Assembly: GCF_003285015.1 (NCBI RefSeq) | Contig: NZ_QMFB01000015.1 | Coordinates: forward strand, 96,768 to 160,767 | Source of the DNA: Paenibacillus contaminans | Lineage (GTDB): Bacteria; Bacillota; Bacilli; Paenibacillales; NBRC-103111 | Length of the DNA stretch: 64,000 nt | Direction of reading: 5' to 3' | Shown: positions 25,066-33,871 of the stretch, in pieces | Layout: each line of letters begins with the position of its first letter | Numbering within the stretch: position 1 is the stretch's first letter | Notes under the pieces: model-generated | What the model saw: the letters and a program-made list of their open reading frames with translations, nothing else | Told to the model about the DNA's origin: nothing | The model's database searches: none | Made by a program: the position numbers and the translations under genes

Positions 25066-25905
25066 ATGAGCAACCAAGGAGAGCTGCTTGCGTCAAGCTC
25101 GGGTACGACCGGTATCCCCGCTGCTGCAGGGCAGGCCCGGAAGAGAATGGTAACCTTCGTCAAAGGCGCGCTGCTTCCCGTTACGCTCTTGATCGTCTGG
25201 CAGCTGCTCGGCGATGCAGGATTTATTTCCAAGCTGCTTTTTCCGACGCCGGCAAGGATCGGTACGGCCGGATACAATCTCGTCGTATCCGGCGAGCTTT
25301 GGGAAAACCTGCGGATCAGCATCGTGCGCGCGATTTCAGGTTTCGTGCTGGGGGCTAGCCTAGGGCTGGCATTCGGCATCATGGTCGGCTTGTTCCGCGG
25401 TTCGGAGCGAACATTGGATCCGTCCGTACAAATGATCCGCATGGTCCCTCATTTGGCGGTCGCGCCGCTGTTTATTTTATGGTTCGGCCTGGGCGAGACG
25501 TCGAAAATTTTACTGATTGCAAAAGGAGCGTTTTTCCCGCTGTATATCAACGCTTTTCTTGGCATCCGAAATGCGGACAACAAGCTCTTCGAGGTCGCCA
25601 AGGTGCTTGGCTTCAGCAGATACAAGCAGCTCGTCAGGCTGGTTATTCCGGCGGCGCTTCCCAACCTGCTGCTCGGCGTCCGGATATCGCTCGGCATCGC
25701 ATGGCTGGGGCTTGTCGTAGCCGAGCTGATGGGCTCGACCTCGGGCATCGGCTATTTGATGTCGGATGCAAGGCAGTTTTCCAAAACGCCGGTCGTATTC
25801 GTCTGCATCATCATTTTTGCGCTGGTGGGAAAGGTTGCGGATTCGGCGGTCCGGCTGCTGGAACGAAAGTGGCTGCACGGCCGGGATAGCTTTCAGGGGC
25901 AATAG
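25066..25905 (+). CDS. ABC transporter permease, SsuC type (copy 1)
   Basis: 279 residues, six predicted membrane helices. The coupling-helix EAA-like loop reads VAKVLGFSRYKQLVRLVIPAALPNLLLGVRISLG, as in BPD_transp_1 permeases of sulfonate systems. RBS GGAGGGGATC. It is clearly similar over most of its length to the next gene, so the pair arose by duplication and may form a heterodimeric channel. Confidence 0.92.
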   Translation: MSNQGELLASSSGTTGIPAAAGQARKRMVTFVKGALLPVTLLIVWQLLGDAGFISKLLFPTPARIGTAGYNLVVSGELWENLRISIVRAISGFVLGASLGLAFGIMVGLFRGSERTLDPSVQMIRMVPHLAVAPLFILWFGLGETSKILLIAKGAFFPLYINAFLGIRNADNKLFEVAKVLGFSRYKQLVRLVIPAALPNLLLGVRISLGIAWLGLVVAELMGSTSGIGYLMSDARQFSKTPVVFVCIIIFALVGKVADSAVRLLERKWLHGRDSFQGQ

Positions 25906-25949
25906 GGGAATCGTTCCCGTGGTATGGCATACGAAAAGGAGGGGCAATC

Positions 25950-26795
25950 ATGAGCGACAGAGCGGAGCTGCTTGCTGCTGCGGCCGGCAGAACCGGGAAA
26001 TCGGGCAGGTGGCGGATCGGAGCGAGAGGCAGAGAGTGGGCGAACAGATTTTTGGCAGGCACGGCTATACCGGTGCTGCTGCTTGTTTTGTGGCAGCTTG
26101 CCGGCGACTTGAAGCTGATATCGACTGTGTTTTTACCGACGCCTTATATGATTGCCGCAGAGCTGGGCGGTTTGCTGCAGACCGGAGAATTGGCAAGCCA
26201 TCTTGGCATCAGCGTCGGCCGGGCGGCAGCGGGATTTGCGATTGGCGGAAGCTTAGGACTGTTATTGGGTATTGCTGCGGGACTTTCGCGCAGCACAGAG
26301 CAGCTGATCGATCCATCCGTACAAATGCTGCGCATGGTGCCGCATTTGGCGATCGCGCCGCTGATCATCCTTTGGTTCGGCTTCGGGGAAACGTCCAAAA
26401 TCGCGATTATCGCGAACGGCGCTTTTTTTCCTCTTTACGTAAACACGGTGCTCGGTATCCGCAGCGTCGACAACAAATTGTTCGAGGTCGCCAGCGTGCT
26501 TTCGTTCAGCCGGTTCAAGCAAATCGTCCGGCTGATTTTGCCGGCGGCACTGCCGAATATTTTACTCGGGCTTCGTATATCGCTTGCCGTATCCTGGCTT
26601 GGACTCGTCGTCGCCGAACTGATCGGATCGCAGTCAGGCATCGGATTTTTGATCAATATCGGCAAGCAAAATGGCGTTACGGAGCTGATTTTCGTCGGCA
26701 TTATCATATTTGCGGTTGTCGGCAAGCTGATCGATTCGGCAGTGCGGCTGTTTGAACGCCGGTGGCTCCAATGGCGCGATACCTATGAAGGATAG
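25950..26795 (+). CDS. ABC transporter permease, SsuC type (copy 2)
   Basis: 281 residues, same fold as the gene before it; both contain SVQM.RMVPHLA.APL.ILWFG.GETSKI. The coupling loop is VASVLSFSRFKQIVRLILPAALPNILLG. Differs mainly in the basic N-terminus and the C-terminal tail. Most SsuABC systems have a homodimeric permease, so two tandem copies sharing one ATPase is a variation. RBS AAAAGGAGGGG. Confidence 0.92.
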   Translation: MSDRAELLAAAAGRTGKSGRWRIGARGREWANRFLAGTAIPVLLLVLWQLAGDLKLISTVFLPTPYMIAAELGGLLQTGELASHLGISVGRAAAGFAIGGSLGLLLGIAAGLSRSTEQLIDPSVQMLRMVPHLAIAPLIILWFGFGETSKIAIIANGAFFPLYVNTVLGIRSVDNKLFEVASVLSFSRFKQIVRLILPAALPNILLGLRISLAVSWLGLVVAELIGSQSGIGFLINIGKQNGVTELIFVGIIIFAVVGKLIDSAVRLFERRWLQWRDTYEG

Positions 26796-26829
26796 TTTTT
26801 ATGAAAATCGGATGAACGGGGGAATCGTT

Positions 26830-28431
26830 ATGGGAAGCTTGAAACGGAACAGCGATTTGGAGTTGGTAGCGGATGTGCTGGTAATCGGGGGCGGTCCTGC
26901 CGGAACTTGGGCCGCATTGACGGCGGCTTCCTCCGGAGCGAGCGTCGTACTCGCCGATAAAGGCTATTGCGGAACCAGCGGCGCGACGGCGCCGTCCGGT
27001 ACGGGCGTTTGGTACGTCGAGCCCGATCCGAAGCTGCGCGAGGAGGCGAAGCAAAGCCGTTTTGGACTCGGCGGCCAATTGGCGGACTCGGAATGGATGA
27101 ATCGCGTGCTGGATCGGACGTACGACAATATGAACAAACTCGGGGCATGGGGATACCCGTTCCCGCAAGACGAGCAAGGACGTCCGTACCGGCGGGGACT
27201 TCAGGGGCCGGAATATATGCGGTTAATGCGCAAGCTTGTGAAAAAAGCGGGTGTCCGCATTTTGGACCACAGTCCGGCGCTGGAGCTGTTGGCGGATGAG
27301 TTTGGCGTAGGAGGAGCGGCGGGCGTGCGGACGCAATCCGGCGAAACGTGGAGCGTGAAGTCCGGAGCGGTCGTCATCGCGACCGGCGGCTGCGCGTTTC
27401 TAAGCAAGGCGCTCGGTTGCAACGTGCTCACGGGCGACGGATATTTGATGGCGGCGGAAGCTGGCGCGCATTTGTCGGGCATGGAATTTTCAAACGCCTA
27501 TGCGATCGCCCCGACTTTCTCTACCGTCACAAAAACGGCCTATTACCGTTATGCCTCCTTTTATTATGAAGACGGCACGATCGTCGAAGGCGCGGGATCG
27601 ACGCGGGGGCGCTCGGTTATCGCAAGAAATCTGCTGCAAAACAGGCAAGTGTACGCCCGTTTGGATAAAGCGCCGGAGGACATTCGGCCGCTGCTGCGCA
27701 CCGGTCAAACGAACTTTTTCCTTCCGTTCGAGCGCGTCGGCATCGACCCGTTTAAGGATATGTTTCCGGTAACGCTTCGACTTGAAGGAACGGTTCGCGG
27801 CACGGGCGGCATTCATATCATCGACACGAATTGCGCGACGAAAGTGCCCGGTCTGTACGCAGCCGGCGATGCGGCGACGCGCGAGCTGATATGCGGCGGC
27901 TTTACCGGCGGCGGCAGCCATAATGCGGCATGGGCGATGTCCTCCGGCTCGTTCGCGGGCGAAGGAGCGGCGGCGTATGCGCTCGGATTGGGCGGAAAAA
28001 CGGCGCAACGAAGCTTAAAGGGGTTGTCGGCGGTAACGCTGACTGAGAAAGCTTCCGGCAAGCCGGATAAAACAGACTCGTTCATACGTGCCGTCCAGGA
28101 TGAAGTGACGCCGTACGACAGAAATTTGTTCCGTACGGATAAAGGGCTGGACAGCTCGCTCGGCAGACTCGATAAGCTGTGGAGCGACATCCGCGAGGAG
28201 CCGGTGCAGCTCCGCCCCGAAGCGTTCAAAGCGCGCGAAGCTGCCGCTATGACGGCGACGGCCCGCTGGATGTACGAATCCGCGAAGACGCGTACGGAAA
28301 CGCGCGGCATGCACAAGCGCGAGGATTTCCCGCAGCTGGATGAGGCTCAGCAATACCGTCTCGTCAGCGGCGGGCTCGACAAGGTATGGGTGAAGCCGGA
28401 ACCTCTAGGAAAGGAGGCGACGGTCCGATGA
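26830..28431 (+). CDS. FAD-dependent oxidoreductase of the AprA/FrdA family
   Basis: 533 residues from ATG 26830 (GGGGGA at 26818-26823). The Rossmann motif VLVIGGGPAGTWAAL and a late GGFTGGGSHNAAWAMSSGSFAGEGAA block bind FAD; the family includes fumarate reductase and APS reductase alpha subunits. It lacks a covalent-FAD His signature that I could recognise. Its stop overlaps the ATG of a two-cluster ferredoxin, a pairing seen in AprAB-type enzymes. Located between a sulfonate-type permease and a binding protein, so it probably oxidises or reduces the imported compound. Substrate not readable. Confidence 0.83.
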   Translation: MGSLKRNSDLELVADVLVIGGGPAGTWAALTAASSGASVVLADKGYCGTSGATAPSGTGVWYVEPDPKLREEAKQSRFGLGGQLADSEWMNRVLDRTYDNMNKLGAWGYPFPQDEQGRPYRRGLQGPEYMRLMRKLVKKAGVRILDHSPALELLADEFGVGGAAGVRTQSGETWSVKSGAVVIATGGCAFLSKALGCNVLTGDGYLMAAEAGAHLSGMEFSNAYAIAPTFSTVTKTAYYRYASFYYEDGTIVEGAGSTRGRSVIARNLLQNRQVYARLDKAPEDIRPLLRTGQTNFFLPFERVGIDPFKDMFPVTLRLEGTVRGTGGIHIIDTNCATKVPGLYAAGDAATRELICGGFTGGGSHNAAWAMSSGSFAGEGAAAYALGLGGKTAQRSLKGLSAVTLTEKASGKPDKTDSFIRAVQDEVTPYDRNLFRTDKGLDSSLGRLDKLWSDIREEPVQLRPEAFKAREAAAMTATARWMYESAKTRTETRGMHKREDFPQLDEAQQYRLVSGGLDKVWVKPEPLGKEATVR

Positions 28432-28760
28432 TTGAAGTGGTCAGCGAAACCAAATGTATTCAGTGCAACCAGTGCGTTTCGGTTTGCCCGACGAACGTGT
28501 TCGACCGCGTGGAGAACGGCATTCCGGTTATCGCGCGGCAGCAGGATTGCCAAACCTGCTTCATGTGCGAGCTGTATTGCCCGGTCGATGCGCTTTATGT
28601 AGCGCCCGATCCGATTTCAGGCGCCATAGCGGATGAGGAAGAATTGGAGGCCAAAGGAATCATCGGCGGTTACCGCGAGAAGGTCGGCTGGGGCAAAGGG
28701 AGAAAACCCGTCGCGTCGCACCCGAACTTGTACCAATTGGCTGTACGGGCTATTCCGTAA
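28428..28760 (+). CDS. Ferredoxin with two [4Fe-4S] motifs (AprB-like)
   Basis: 110 residues. CIQCNQCVSVCP and, after a loop, CQTCFMCELYCP give eight cysteines for two [4Fe-4S] clusters. A C-terminal tail of about 50 residues may wrap the partner, as AprB does with AprA. The start overlaps the flavoprotein stop (ATGA), so the two are probably subunits of one complex. RBS AAAGGAGGCGACGG. Confidence 0.9.
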   Translation: MIEVVSETKCIQCNQCVSVCPTNVFDRVENGIPVIARQQDCQTCFMCELYCPVDALYVAPDPISGAIADEEELEAKGIIGGYREKVGWGKGRKPVASHPNLYQLAVRAIP

Positions 28761-28824
28761 CATAATCGGCGACGTGTGTTGAACCGATTGTCGAGCTTTA
28801 CAAGAATGAGAGGAGATCACATAT

Positions 28825-29913
28825 ATGAGTAGAGAGATAGAGAAGACGAAGGTTGAAATGTCGCCAGCATCCAGGCAATCGGCAGAGAGGGCGGGGAATG
28901 GTCGAAAAGCCAGGCGCGGCGCGGGTTTTTGGGCACTGATTATGCTCGTTGCCTTTGCGCTGGTGGCGCAAGCGTGCGGCAAAGCGGAAGGCGAAACGAC
29001 GAACGCCGCTAACGGGGGCAGTGCAGCTCCGGCCAATGTGCCGGTTGTTCTCAACTATGGCTTTATCGGGACGAACAAGCTGAATTTGCCGGGCAGCGCC
29101 GAAGGCTGGGGGCTTCATAAAGGTATCATTCAAGAAGAACTGAAAAAATACGGCATTACGGAAATCAAGCTGACCGCTTTCCCGAACGGTCCCGATCAAA
29201 GCGAATCGTTGATCAGCGGCAGACTGGATGTCGGCAGTCTAGGCGATACGCCCGCCATGCTGGCCCGCTCGACCGGCGCCCAAACGCGGCTCATCACACA
29301 GGGCTCAATCGAAAGCATCGGTTATCTGATCGGCAAGAAGAACGGTCCGACGAAGCTGGAGGACTTGAAGGGCAAGACGATCGCAACGCAGAAGGGCTCG
29401 TTCCATCATCGCTACTTGGCCGGATTGCTGAAGGAGAAAAACATTACGGACGTAAAAATCGTCCATTTGCTTCGGGTGGACAGCGAAGCAGCGCTGGCGC
29501 GCGGGGAAATCGACGCGATGACGACTACCGGCGTATACGCGCTTAAGCAGGTCGATCAAGGTTATCCGCTGCTTGACGATGCAACGAAGCATCCGGATTT
29601 GATCGGATCAAGCGCGACCGTCGTGTCGGAAGCGTATTTGAAGAAATTCCCGGACTTTCCGAAGGCGTGGAATGCGGCCAGGCTGAAAGCGCTCGAAGAT
29701 TTGAAAACGAAGCCTGAGGAATACTATGCCTTTTTGGCCGAAGTACAGGGCACTACGGTTGATCTCGTGAAAAGATCGACATCGATTAACAGTATCAAAG
29801 ATGTGCCGTTTACGGAAGAAGGTATCAAGCTGCTGGAAGGGACCAAAAAGTTTTTGGTCGAGGAGAAGCTGGCCGAGAAAGATTTTGACTTGCAGCAATG
29901 GATTTTGAAGTAA
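28825..29913 (+). CDS. Sulfonate/nitrate-type ABC substrate-binding lipoprotein
   Basis: 362 residues. Unusually long polar N-region before the hydrophobic core and lipobox VAQAC (Cys51). The binding domain has VVLNYGFIGTNKLNLPG, QSESLISGRLDVGSLGDTPAML and LKGKTIATQKGSFHHRYLAGLL, the SsuA/NMT1-like pattern in which the ligand sits under the GDTP loop. Terminal gene of the transporter operon, followed by a strong terminator. Ligand probably an organosulfonate. Confidence 0.88.
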   Translation: MSREIEKTKVEMSPASRQSAERAGNGRKARRGAGFWALIMLVAFALVAQACGKAEGETTNAANGGSAAPANVPVVLNYGFIGTNKLNLPGSAEGWGLHKGIIQEELKKYGITEIKLTAFPNGPDQSESLISGRLDVGSLGDTPAMLARSTGAQTRLITQGSIESIGYLIGKKNGPTKLEDLKGKTIATQKGSFHHRYLAGLLKEKNITDVKIVHLLRVDSEAALARGEIDAMTTTGVYALKQVDQGYPLLDDATKHPDLIGSSATVVSEAYLKKFPDFPKAWNAARLKALEDLKTKPEEYYAFLAEVQGTTVDLVKRSTSINSIKDVPFTEEGIKLLEGTKKFLVEEKLAEKDFDLQQWILK

Positions 29914-29934
29914 GACTTGCACAATATGTGCAAA

Positions 29935-29969
29935 AAAACGGCTGGCGCCTGTGGCGTCCGGCCGTTTTT
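29935..29969 (+). terminator. Terminator of the sulfonate-type operon
   Basis: AAACGGC and GGCGCC on one arm, GGCG and GGCCGTTT on the other, followed by TTTTTGG. Twenty bases after the binding-protein stop. Confidence 0.82.
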
Positions 29970-30113
29970 GGTTGGCGTTAAGCCGGTTTTCGGATTTCGA
30001 GAATCGTTGCAGGTTAGCGGGAGAGTAGTTCTTTTCCGCACCGCGCGCATCCCGGCACGCGGTGCTCGGTCACACGTCGGCGGTCAAACCTCGATTCGTT
30101 AACCGGACATCGT

Positions 30114-31136
30114 CTACAACTCCGCAAAAGGCTGGACGGATTTTCGTACGATCATCTCGGAAGGCAAAATGATTTTACGCCACTCGGCCCCGTCAGTCTC
30201 TTGAATCCGATCGAGCAGTAGTTGAACGCCGATTGTTCCGAACTGATAAGCCGGCTGCGCCGCAACGGTCAAAAACGGATCGATGACCGACGCGAGATCA
30301 AGATCATCAAAGCATACGACGGACATATCGTCCGGCACCCGAATGCCTCGATCGCGCATCGCCCGAATCGCCTCGATAGCGAGAAAGTTGTTGGCGGCGA
30401 AAAGGGCGGTCGGCCGTTCGGGCAGCTGAAGCAGCCTTTCAATCGCTTCAATCGTCCGGTTAGGCGACGACCGGCTGTACGCCGATTCGGCGATAAGCTC
30501 GTCATCGAACGGAATATCGCTCAGCTTCAGCGCTTCTTTATAACCGGTATAGCGGTGTCTGGCGGTCGACACATCAAGCGAGCCGTTCAGGAGCGCGATG
30601 CGCCGATGACCGAGTCCGATCAGATGCTCGACAAGCTTTCTCGCGCCTTCCTTGCTGTCGCCGAGCACCGTATCCGACTCCATGCCCGGCACCTCGCGGT
30701 CGATCAGCACGAAAGGGATGCCATGCTTGCGCAGCTTCTCAAGATGGCTTAGCGAGTCATCCCCGGCTGGGGCGAACAAAACGCCGTCGACTCGCGTCGA
30801 AAGCACCATGTCGACATATTCGCTTTCCTTTGCGACATCTTCGTCGCTGTTGCTGAATAACAGCTTATAGCCCCGTTTCATGGCCGCATCTTCGGCACCC
30901 CGGGCAAGCGTCGTGTAAAAGGGATTCGTGATGTCCGTTATGAGTAGCGACAGCATTTTCGTTTCTTGAAGCACAAGACTGCGGGCCATCGAGTTCGGAA
31001 CGTAATGGAGCTCCTCCATCACCTTTTTCACTTTGGCGCGCGTTTTGTCGCTGATTTTGCCTGTGTTATTGATAACTCTGGAGACCGTCATCGCCGATAC
31101 GTTCGCCAGCTTTGCAATATCATAAATCGTGACCAT
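30114..31136 (-). CDS. LacI-family transcriptional regulator
   Basis: 340 residues. N-terminal HTH (TIYDIAKLANVSAMTVSRVINNTGKISDKTRAKV), hinge helix with YVPNSMARSL, then a periplasmic-binding-like effector domain (LLITDITNPFY, GVLFAPAGDDS, FDDLDLASVIDPFLTVAAQP). It is divergent from a sugar-acid type operon; GTTATC-GATAAC palindromes in that operon's control regions (31281, 33846) are the probable operators. It likely represses the operon until a sugar or sugar-acid effector binds. Confidence 0.93.
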   Translation of the reverse strand: MVTIYDIAKLANVSAMTVSRVINNTGKISDKTRAKVKKVMEELHYVPNSMARSLVLQETKMLSLLITDITNPFYTTLARGAEDAAMKRGYKLLFSNSDEDVAKESEYVDMVLSTRVDGVLFAPAGDDSLSHLEKLRKHGIPFVLIDREVPGMESDTVLGDSKEGARKLVEHLIGLGHRRIALLNGSLDVSTARHRYTGYKEALKLSDIPFDDELIAESAYSRSSPNRTIEAIERLLQLPERPTALFAANNFLAIEAIRAMRDRGIRVPDDMSVVCFDDLDLASVIDPFLTVAAQPAYQFGTIGVQLLLDRIQETDGAEWRKIILPSEMIVRKSVQPFAEL

Positions 31137-31202
31137 GCATCTCGTCCTTGCTCGCGTAAGATAGGAATAATGAAATAATGGAAGCCTCCGCTTTTGCTGC
31201 GT

Positions 31203-31213
31203 TTATCAGATAA
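31203..31213. promoter_or_regulatory. Candidate LacI half-site pair near its own gene
   Basis: TTATCAGATAA is a symmetrical variant of the GTTATC/GATAAC operator, in the divergent region; it may mediate autoregulation. Confidence 0.4.
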
Positions 31214-31249
31214 CGGCCCCCGTTGTGACAATTGTACAGAAACAAATCG

Positions 31250-31278
31250 TTGACAGCAAGTGGAGAAGTTGTTATCTT
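31250..31278 (+). promoter_or_regulatory. Promoter of the UxaA/SDR operon
   Basis: TTGACA (31250-31255), 17-base spacer and TATCTT (31273-31278). The operator at 31281 covers the expected start point, a repression arrangement. Confidence 0.7.
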
Positions 31279-31280
31279 GA

Positions 31281-31294
31281 TGTTATCGGTAACA
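31281..31294. promoter_or_regulatory. Probable LacI-type operator 1
   Basis: TGTTATCGGTAACA, a palindrome with one mismatched pair, immediately downstream of the -10. Confidence 0.72.
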
Positions 31295-31324
31295 TTAAAG
31301 AAAATGTTGAGGAGGCGAATTACT

Positions 31325-31642
31325 ATGGCAGAGGCCATTCAAGCAGGAGCCGATGCGATCGTTATGGAAGCAAGCGACCATGTGGCTACCGCTTTAGCGG
31401 ATTTGCAACCGGGTCAAACGATCATTTTTCGGGTGAAGGAAGAGTCGCGCCGGCTCGTGCTGCTCGATGTGGTTCCGTTCGGTCATAAGGTAGCGATCGC
31501 GGATATTCCGGAAGGCGAGCACGTGCGTAAATACGGTGAAGTAATCGGCCGCGCAACGACGGCTGTCGCAGCCGGCAAGCATGTCCACGTGCACAATATC
31601 GAAGGGATTCGCGGACGCGGAGACCAGGCGAAGAGCAATTAA
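31325..31642 (+). CDS. UxaA-type dehydratase/lyase, small SAF-domain subunit
   Basis: 105 residues from ATG 31325, preceded by GAGGAGG. A SAF domain (ALADLQPGQTIIFRVKE, VPFGHKVAIADIPEGEHVRKYGEVIG) is the N-terminal part of altronate/galactarate dehydratases, here as a separate gene. The next gene is the large part, so the two form one enzyme. The split arrangement also occurs in sulfolactate sulfo-lyase (SuyAB), so a sulfonate substrate cannot be excluded. Confidence 0.85.
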   Translation: MAEAIQAGADAIVMEASDHVATALADLQPGQTIIFRVKEESRRLVLLDVVPFGHKVAIADIPEGEHVRKYGEVIGRATTAVAAGKHVHVHNIEGIRGRGDQAKSN

Positions 31643-31686
31643 AAATCGCTAATTAAAGATAATCAACCTCGAACAGGAGGCTTCAC

Positions 31687-32847
31687 ATGGGAACTTTACT
31701 GGGCTACAAACGCCCTAACGGACAAATCGGCGTCCGCAATCATCTTCTCGTTATTCCAACGGTTATTTGTGCGAACCAGGTGTGCAGCCGGATCAGCCAA
31801 GTCGTTCCGGAGACGGTGGCGATTCCCCATCAGCACGGCTGCAGCCAGATCGGTGCAGACAAGCAGCGCACTTTCGATACGCTTGCCGGCACAGGAAAAA
31901 ATCCGAACGTCGGAGCCGTCATCGTCGTCAGTCTCGGCTGCGAGGTTATCAATCCGCATGAGCTTGCAGACGCTATCCGCGTAACCGGCAAGCCTGTGGA
32001 AGTCATCGATATTCAAGAAGTCGGCGGCTCTATCAAAGCGATCCAAGTCGGAACGGAGGTTGCCAAAAGACTTCGTGCCGAGCTCGACACAACCGAGCGT
32101 GCGGAAATTCCGCTCAGCCAGCTGATGGTAGGCGTCAAATGCGGAGGCTCCGATGCGACCTCGGGCCTTGCTTCTAATCCGGCGCTCGGCGTAGCGGCGG
32201 ATGCCCTGATCGGCGAAGGCGGCAGCATCGTCATCAGCGAAACGACGGAAATAATCGGAGCCGAGCATATTTTGGCCGCCCGCTGCCGGACGCCGGAGAC
32301 GGCCGAGAAGCTTTATCATATCGTCGACCGGTTCGAGAAGGAAGTCGAGCGTATGGGCGAAGATATGCGCGGCGGCAATCCGAGCCCGGGGAACATCGCC
32401 GGCGGACTGTCCACGATCGAAGAGAAATCGCTCGGCTGCATCAGCAAGTGCGGAACCGCGCCGATTGAAGGCGTCGTCGAATATGCCGAGGCGATTGATG
32501 GCAAAGGTCTCTTCTTCATGGATTCGCCGGGCAACGACATCGAATGCGTTTCCGGTATGGCTGCAAGCGGCGTTCACGTCGTATGCTTTACGACAGGGCG
32601 GGGCACGCCGACGGGCTCGGCCGTCGTTCCGGTTATTAAAATTACGGCGAACGGACGGATGTACGAACGGATGTCCGACAATATGGACGTCGATGTAAGC
32701 CCGATGCTCTCCGGCACGATGGATTTGAATGAAGCCGGGCAATTGATTTGGGACGAAATCCAAGAGGTTGCGAGCGGGAAGCTGACCAAAGCGGAAATAT
32801 TGGGTCACGCCGAGTTCAGCATCAACCGGATCGGACCAAGCTTGTAG
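31687..32847 (+). CDS. UxaA-type dehydratase/lyase, large subunit
   Basis: 386 residues of the UxaA C-terminal domain family (iron- or metal-dependent dehydratases of sugar acids; SuyB of sulfolactate lyase is a relative). Blocks: GYKRPNGQIGVRNHLLVIPT, GCSQIGADKQRT, SLGCEVI, VGVKCGGSDATSGLASNPA and FTTGRGTPTGSAVVPVIK. Conserved Cys residues in these blocks may ligate the metal or cluster. RBS AGGAGGC. It pairs with the small subunit directly upstream. A following SDR and an RbsD favour a carbohydrate acid; the nearby sulfonate operon keeps sulfolactate open. Confidence 0.86.
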   Translation: MGTLLGYKRPNGQIGVRNHLLVIPTVICANQVCSRISQVVPETVAIPHQHGCSQIGADKQRTFDTLAGTGKNPNVGAVIVVSLGCEVINPHELADAIRVTGKPVEVIDIQEVGGSIKAIQVGTEVAKRLRAELDTTERAEIPLSQLMVGVKCGGSDATSGLASNPALGVAADALIGEGGSIVISETTEIIGAEHILAARCRTPETAEKLYHIVDRFEKEVERMGEDMRGGNPSPGNIAGGLSTIEEKSLGCISKCGTAPIEGVVEYAEAIDGKGLFFMDSPGNDIECVSGMAASGVHVVCFTTGRGTPTGSAVVPVIKITANGRMYERMSDNMDVDVSPMLSGTMDLNEAGQLIWDEIQEVASGKLTKAEILGHAEFSINRIGPSL

Positions 32848-32911
32848 ATCGCGCGCAATAGTATGCCTGAAATCGCAATCCATCATGCAGCCGGCGGAGC
32901 TCCCCGTTAAC

Positions 32912-32951
32912 AATCGGCGGTTTCGCCGGCTTTATCAATTTTATAAGCCGG
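32912..32951 (+). other. Overlapping alternative hairpins before the SDR gene
   Basis: CGGCG (32915-32919) pairs with CGCCG (32924-32928). CCGGCTT (32926-32932) can instead pair with AAGCCGG (32945-32951). The two stems exclude one another. Confidence 0.4.
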
Positions 32952-33033
32952 TAAGTAAATGTAAACGGCGACGACAAGACGACTGAAGGCGTTTAACCAT
33001 GTGCAAACTACATCATAAGGGAGCGATACGATA

Positions 33034-33828
33034 ATGAAACGTTTATTGAATCGAGTAGCGCTTGTCACCGGCGGAAGCCGCGGAATCGGGGAAGCCGTCG
33101 TTATCCGCTTGGCTGAAGAAGGGGCGCATATCGCCATCAATTTTACATCCGACTCCTCGCGCGCCAAAGCGGAGAGCGTGAAGCAGAAAGTGGAGGCTTT
33201 AGGCAGCAAAGCGATTGTCGTACAGGCGGACGTAGGCCAGAAATCGCAAGTTCAAGCCATGTTCAGCCAAATCGAGAACGAGCTGGGACCTGTCGATATT
33301 TTGGTCAACAATGCGGGTATCGCGCCGTTCGAATCGTTCATGCACGTGAAGGAAGAAACGTGGGACCGCACGTACAACACGAACGTCAAATCGATTTTCC
33401 TCTGCTCGCAATTGGCTGCGGAAGGGATGATCGCCCGCCGCTACGGTAAAATCGTCAATGTGCTTTCGACGGCAAGCCTTGTGGTGACGAGTCCCGTCAT
33501 ACCGCATTATCAATCCTCCAAAGCGGCGGCTCACATGCTGACCAAAGGAATGGCGATCGAGCTCGGCAAGTTCAACATCAATGTCAATGCGGTCGGACCA
33601 AGCACCGTAGCAACGGATATGTGCACGGACTATTTGGCGGATCCGGCGATTTTGGCCAAAGAGATCGAAGCCAATCCGATGAAGCGTCTCGGCACGGAAA
33701 GACAAATCGGCGATGCCGTCGTGTTTCTTGCTTCGGATGAGGCTATGCAGGTGAACGGTCATCTGCTTATGGTCGACGGCGGTTTGACCGTTAAGGCCGC
33801 TCAGCCGGACGATCATATGGATCGATAA
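33034..33828 (+). CDS. Short-chain dehydrogenase/reductase
   Basis: 264 residues. NAD(P) motif TGGSRGIG, NNAG at the end of beta4, catalytic Ser in STASL and YQSSK (Tyr/Lys). The C-terminal MVDGGLTV is the classical SDR ending. RBS AAGGGAG. With the split UxaA-type enzyme and RbsD it would oxidise a sugar or a sugar-acid intermediate; the acceptor carbon cannot be told from sequence. Confidence 0.92.
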   Translation: MKRLLNRVALVTGGSRGIGEAVVIRLAEEGAHIAINFTSDSSRAKAESVKQKVEALGSKAIVVQADVGQKSQVQAMFSQIENELGPVDILVNNAGIAPFESFMHVKEETWDRTYNTNVKSIFLCSQLAAEGMIARRYGKIVNVLSTASLVVTSPVIPHYQSSKAAAHMLTKGMAIELGKFNINVNAVGPSTVATDMCTDYLADPAILAKEIEANPMKRLGTERQIGDAVVFLASDEAMQVNGHLLMVDGGLTVKAAQPDDHMDR

Positions 33829-33845
33829 TTTTTTTGCATAAAGAA

Positions 33846-33857
33846 GTTATCGATAAC
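33846..33857. promoter_or_regulatory. Probable LacI-type operator 2
   Basis: GTTATCGATAAC, a perfect 12-bp palindrome that matches operator 1 except at one base, 15 bases before the DUF4177-like start. Confidence 0.7.
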
Positions 33858-33871
33858 ATGGAGGGGCGTTC

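Noticed and set aside
24198..25442. 414-codon minus-strand ORF opposite the sulfonate ATPase
   Set aside because: It mirrors the codon pattern of the real ABC gene, has no RBS and no domain-like sequence; antisense shadow in GC-rich DNA.
31696..32913. 405-codon minus-strand ORF opposite the UxaA large subunit
   Set aside because: No RBS, composition rich in Arg/His/Ala typical of an antisense frame; the plus-strand gene has clear family motifs.
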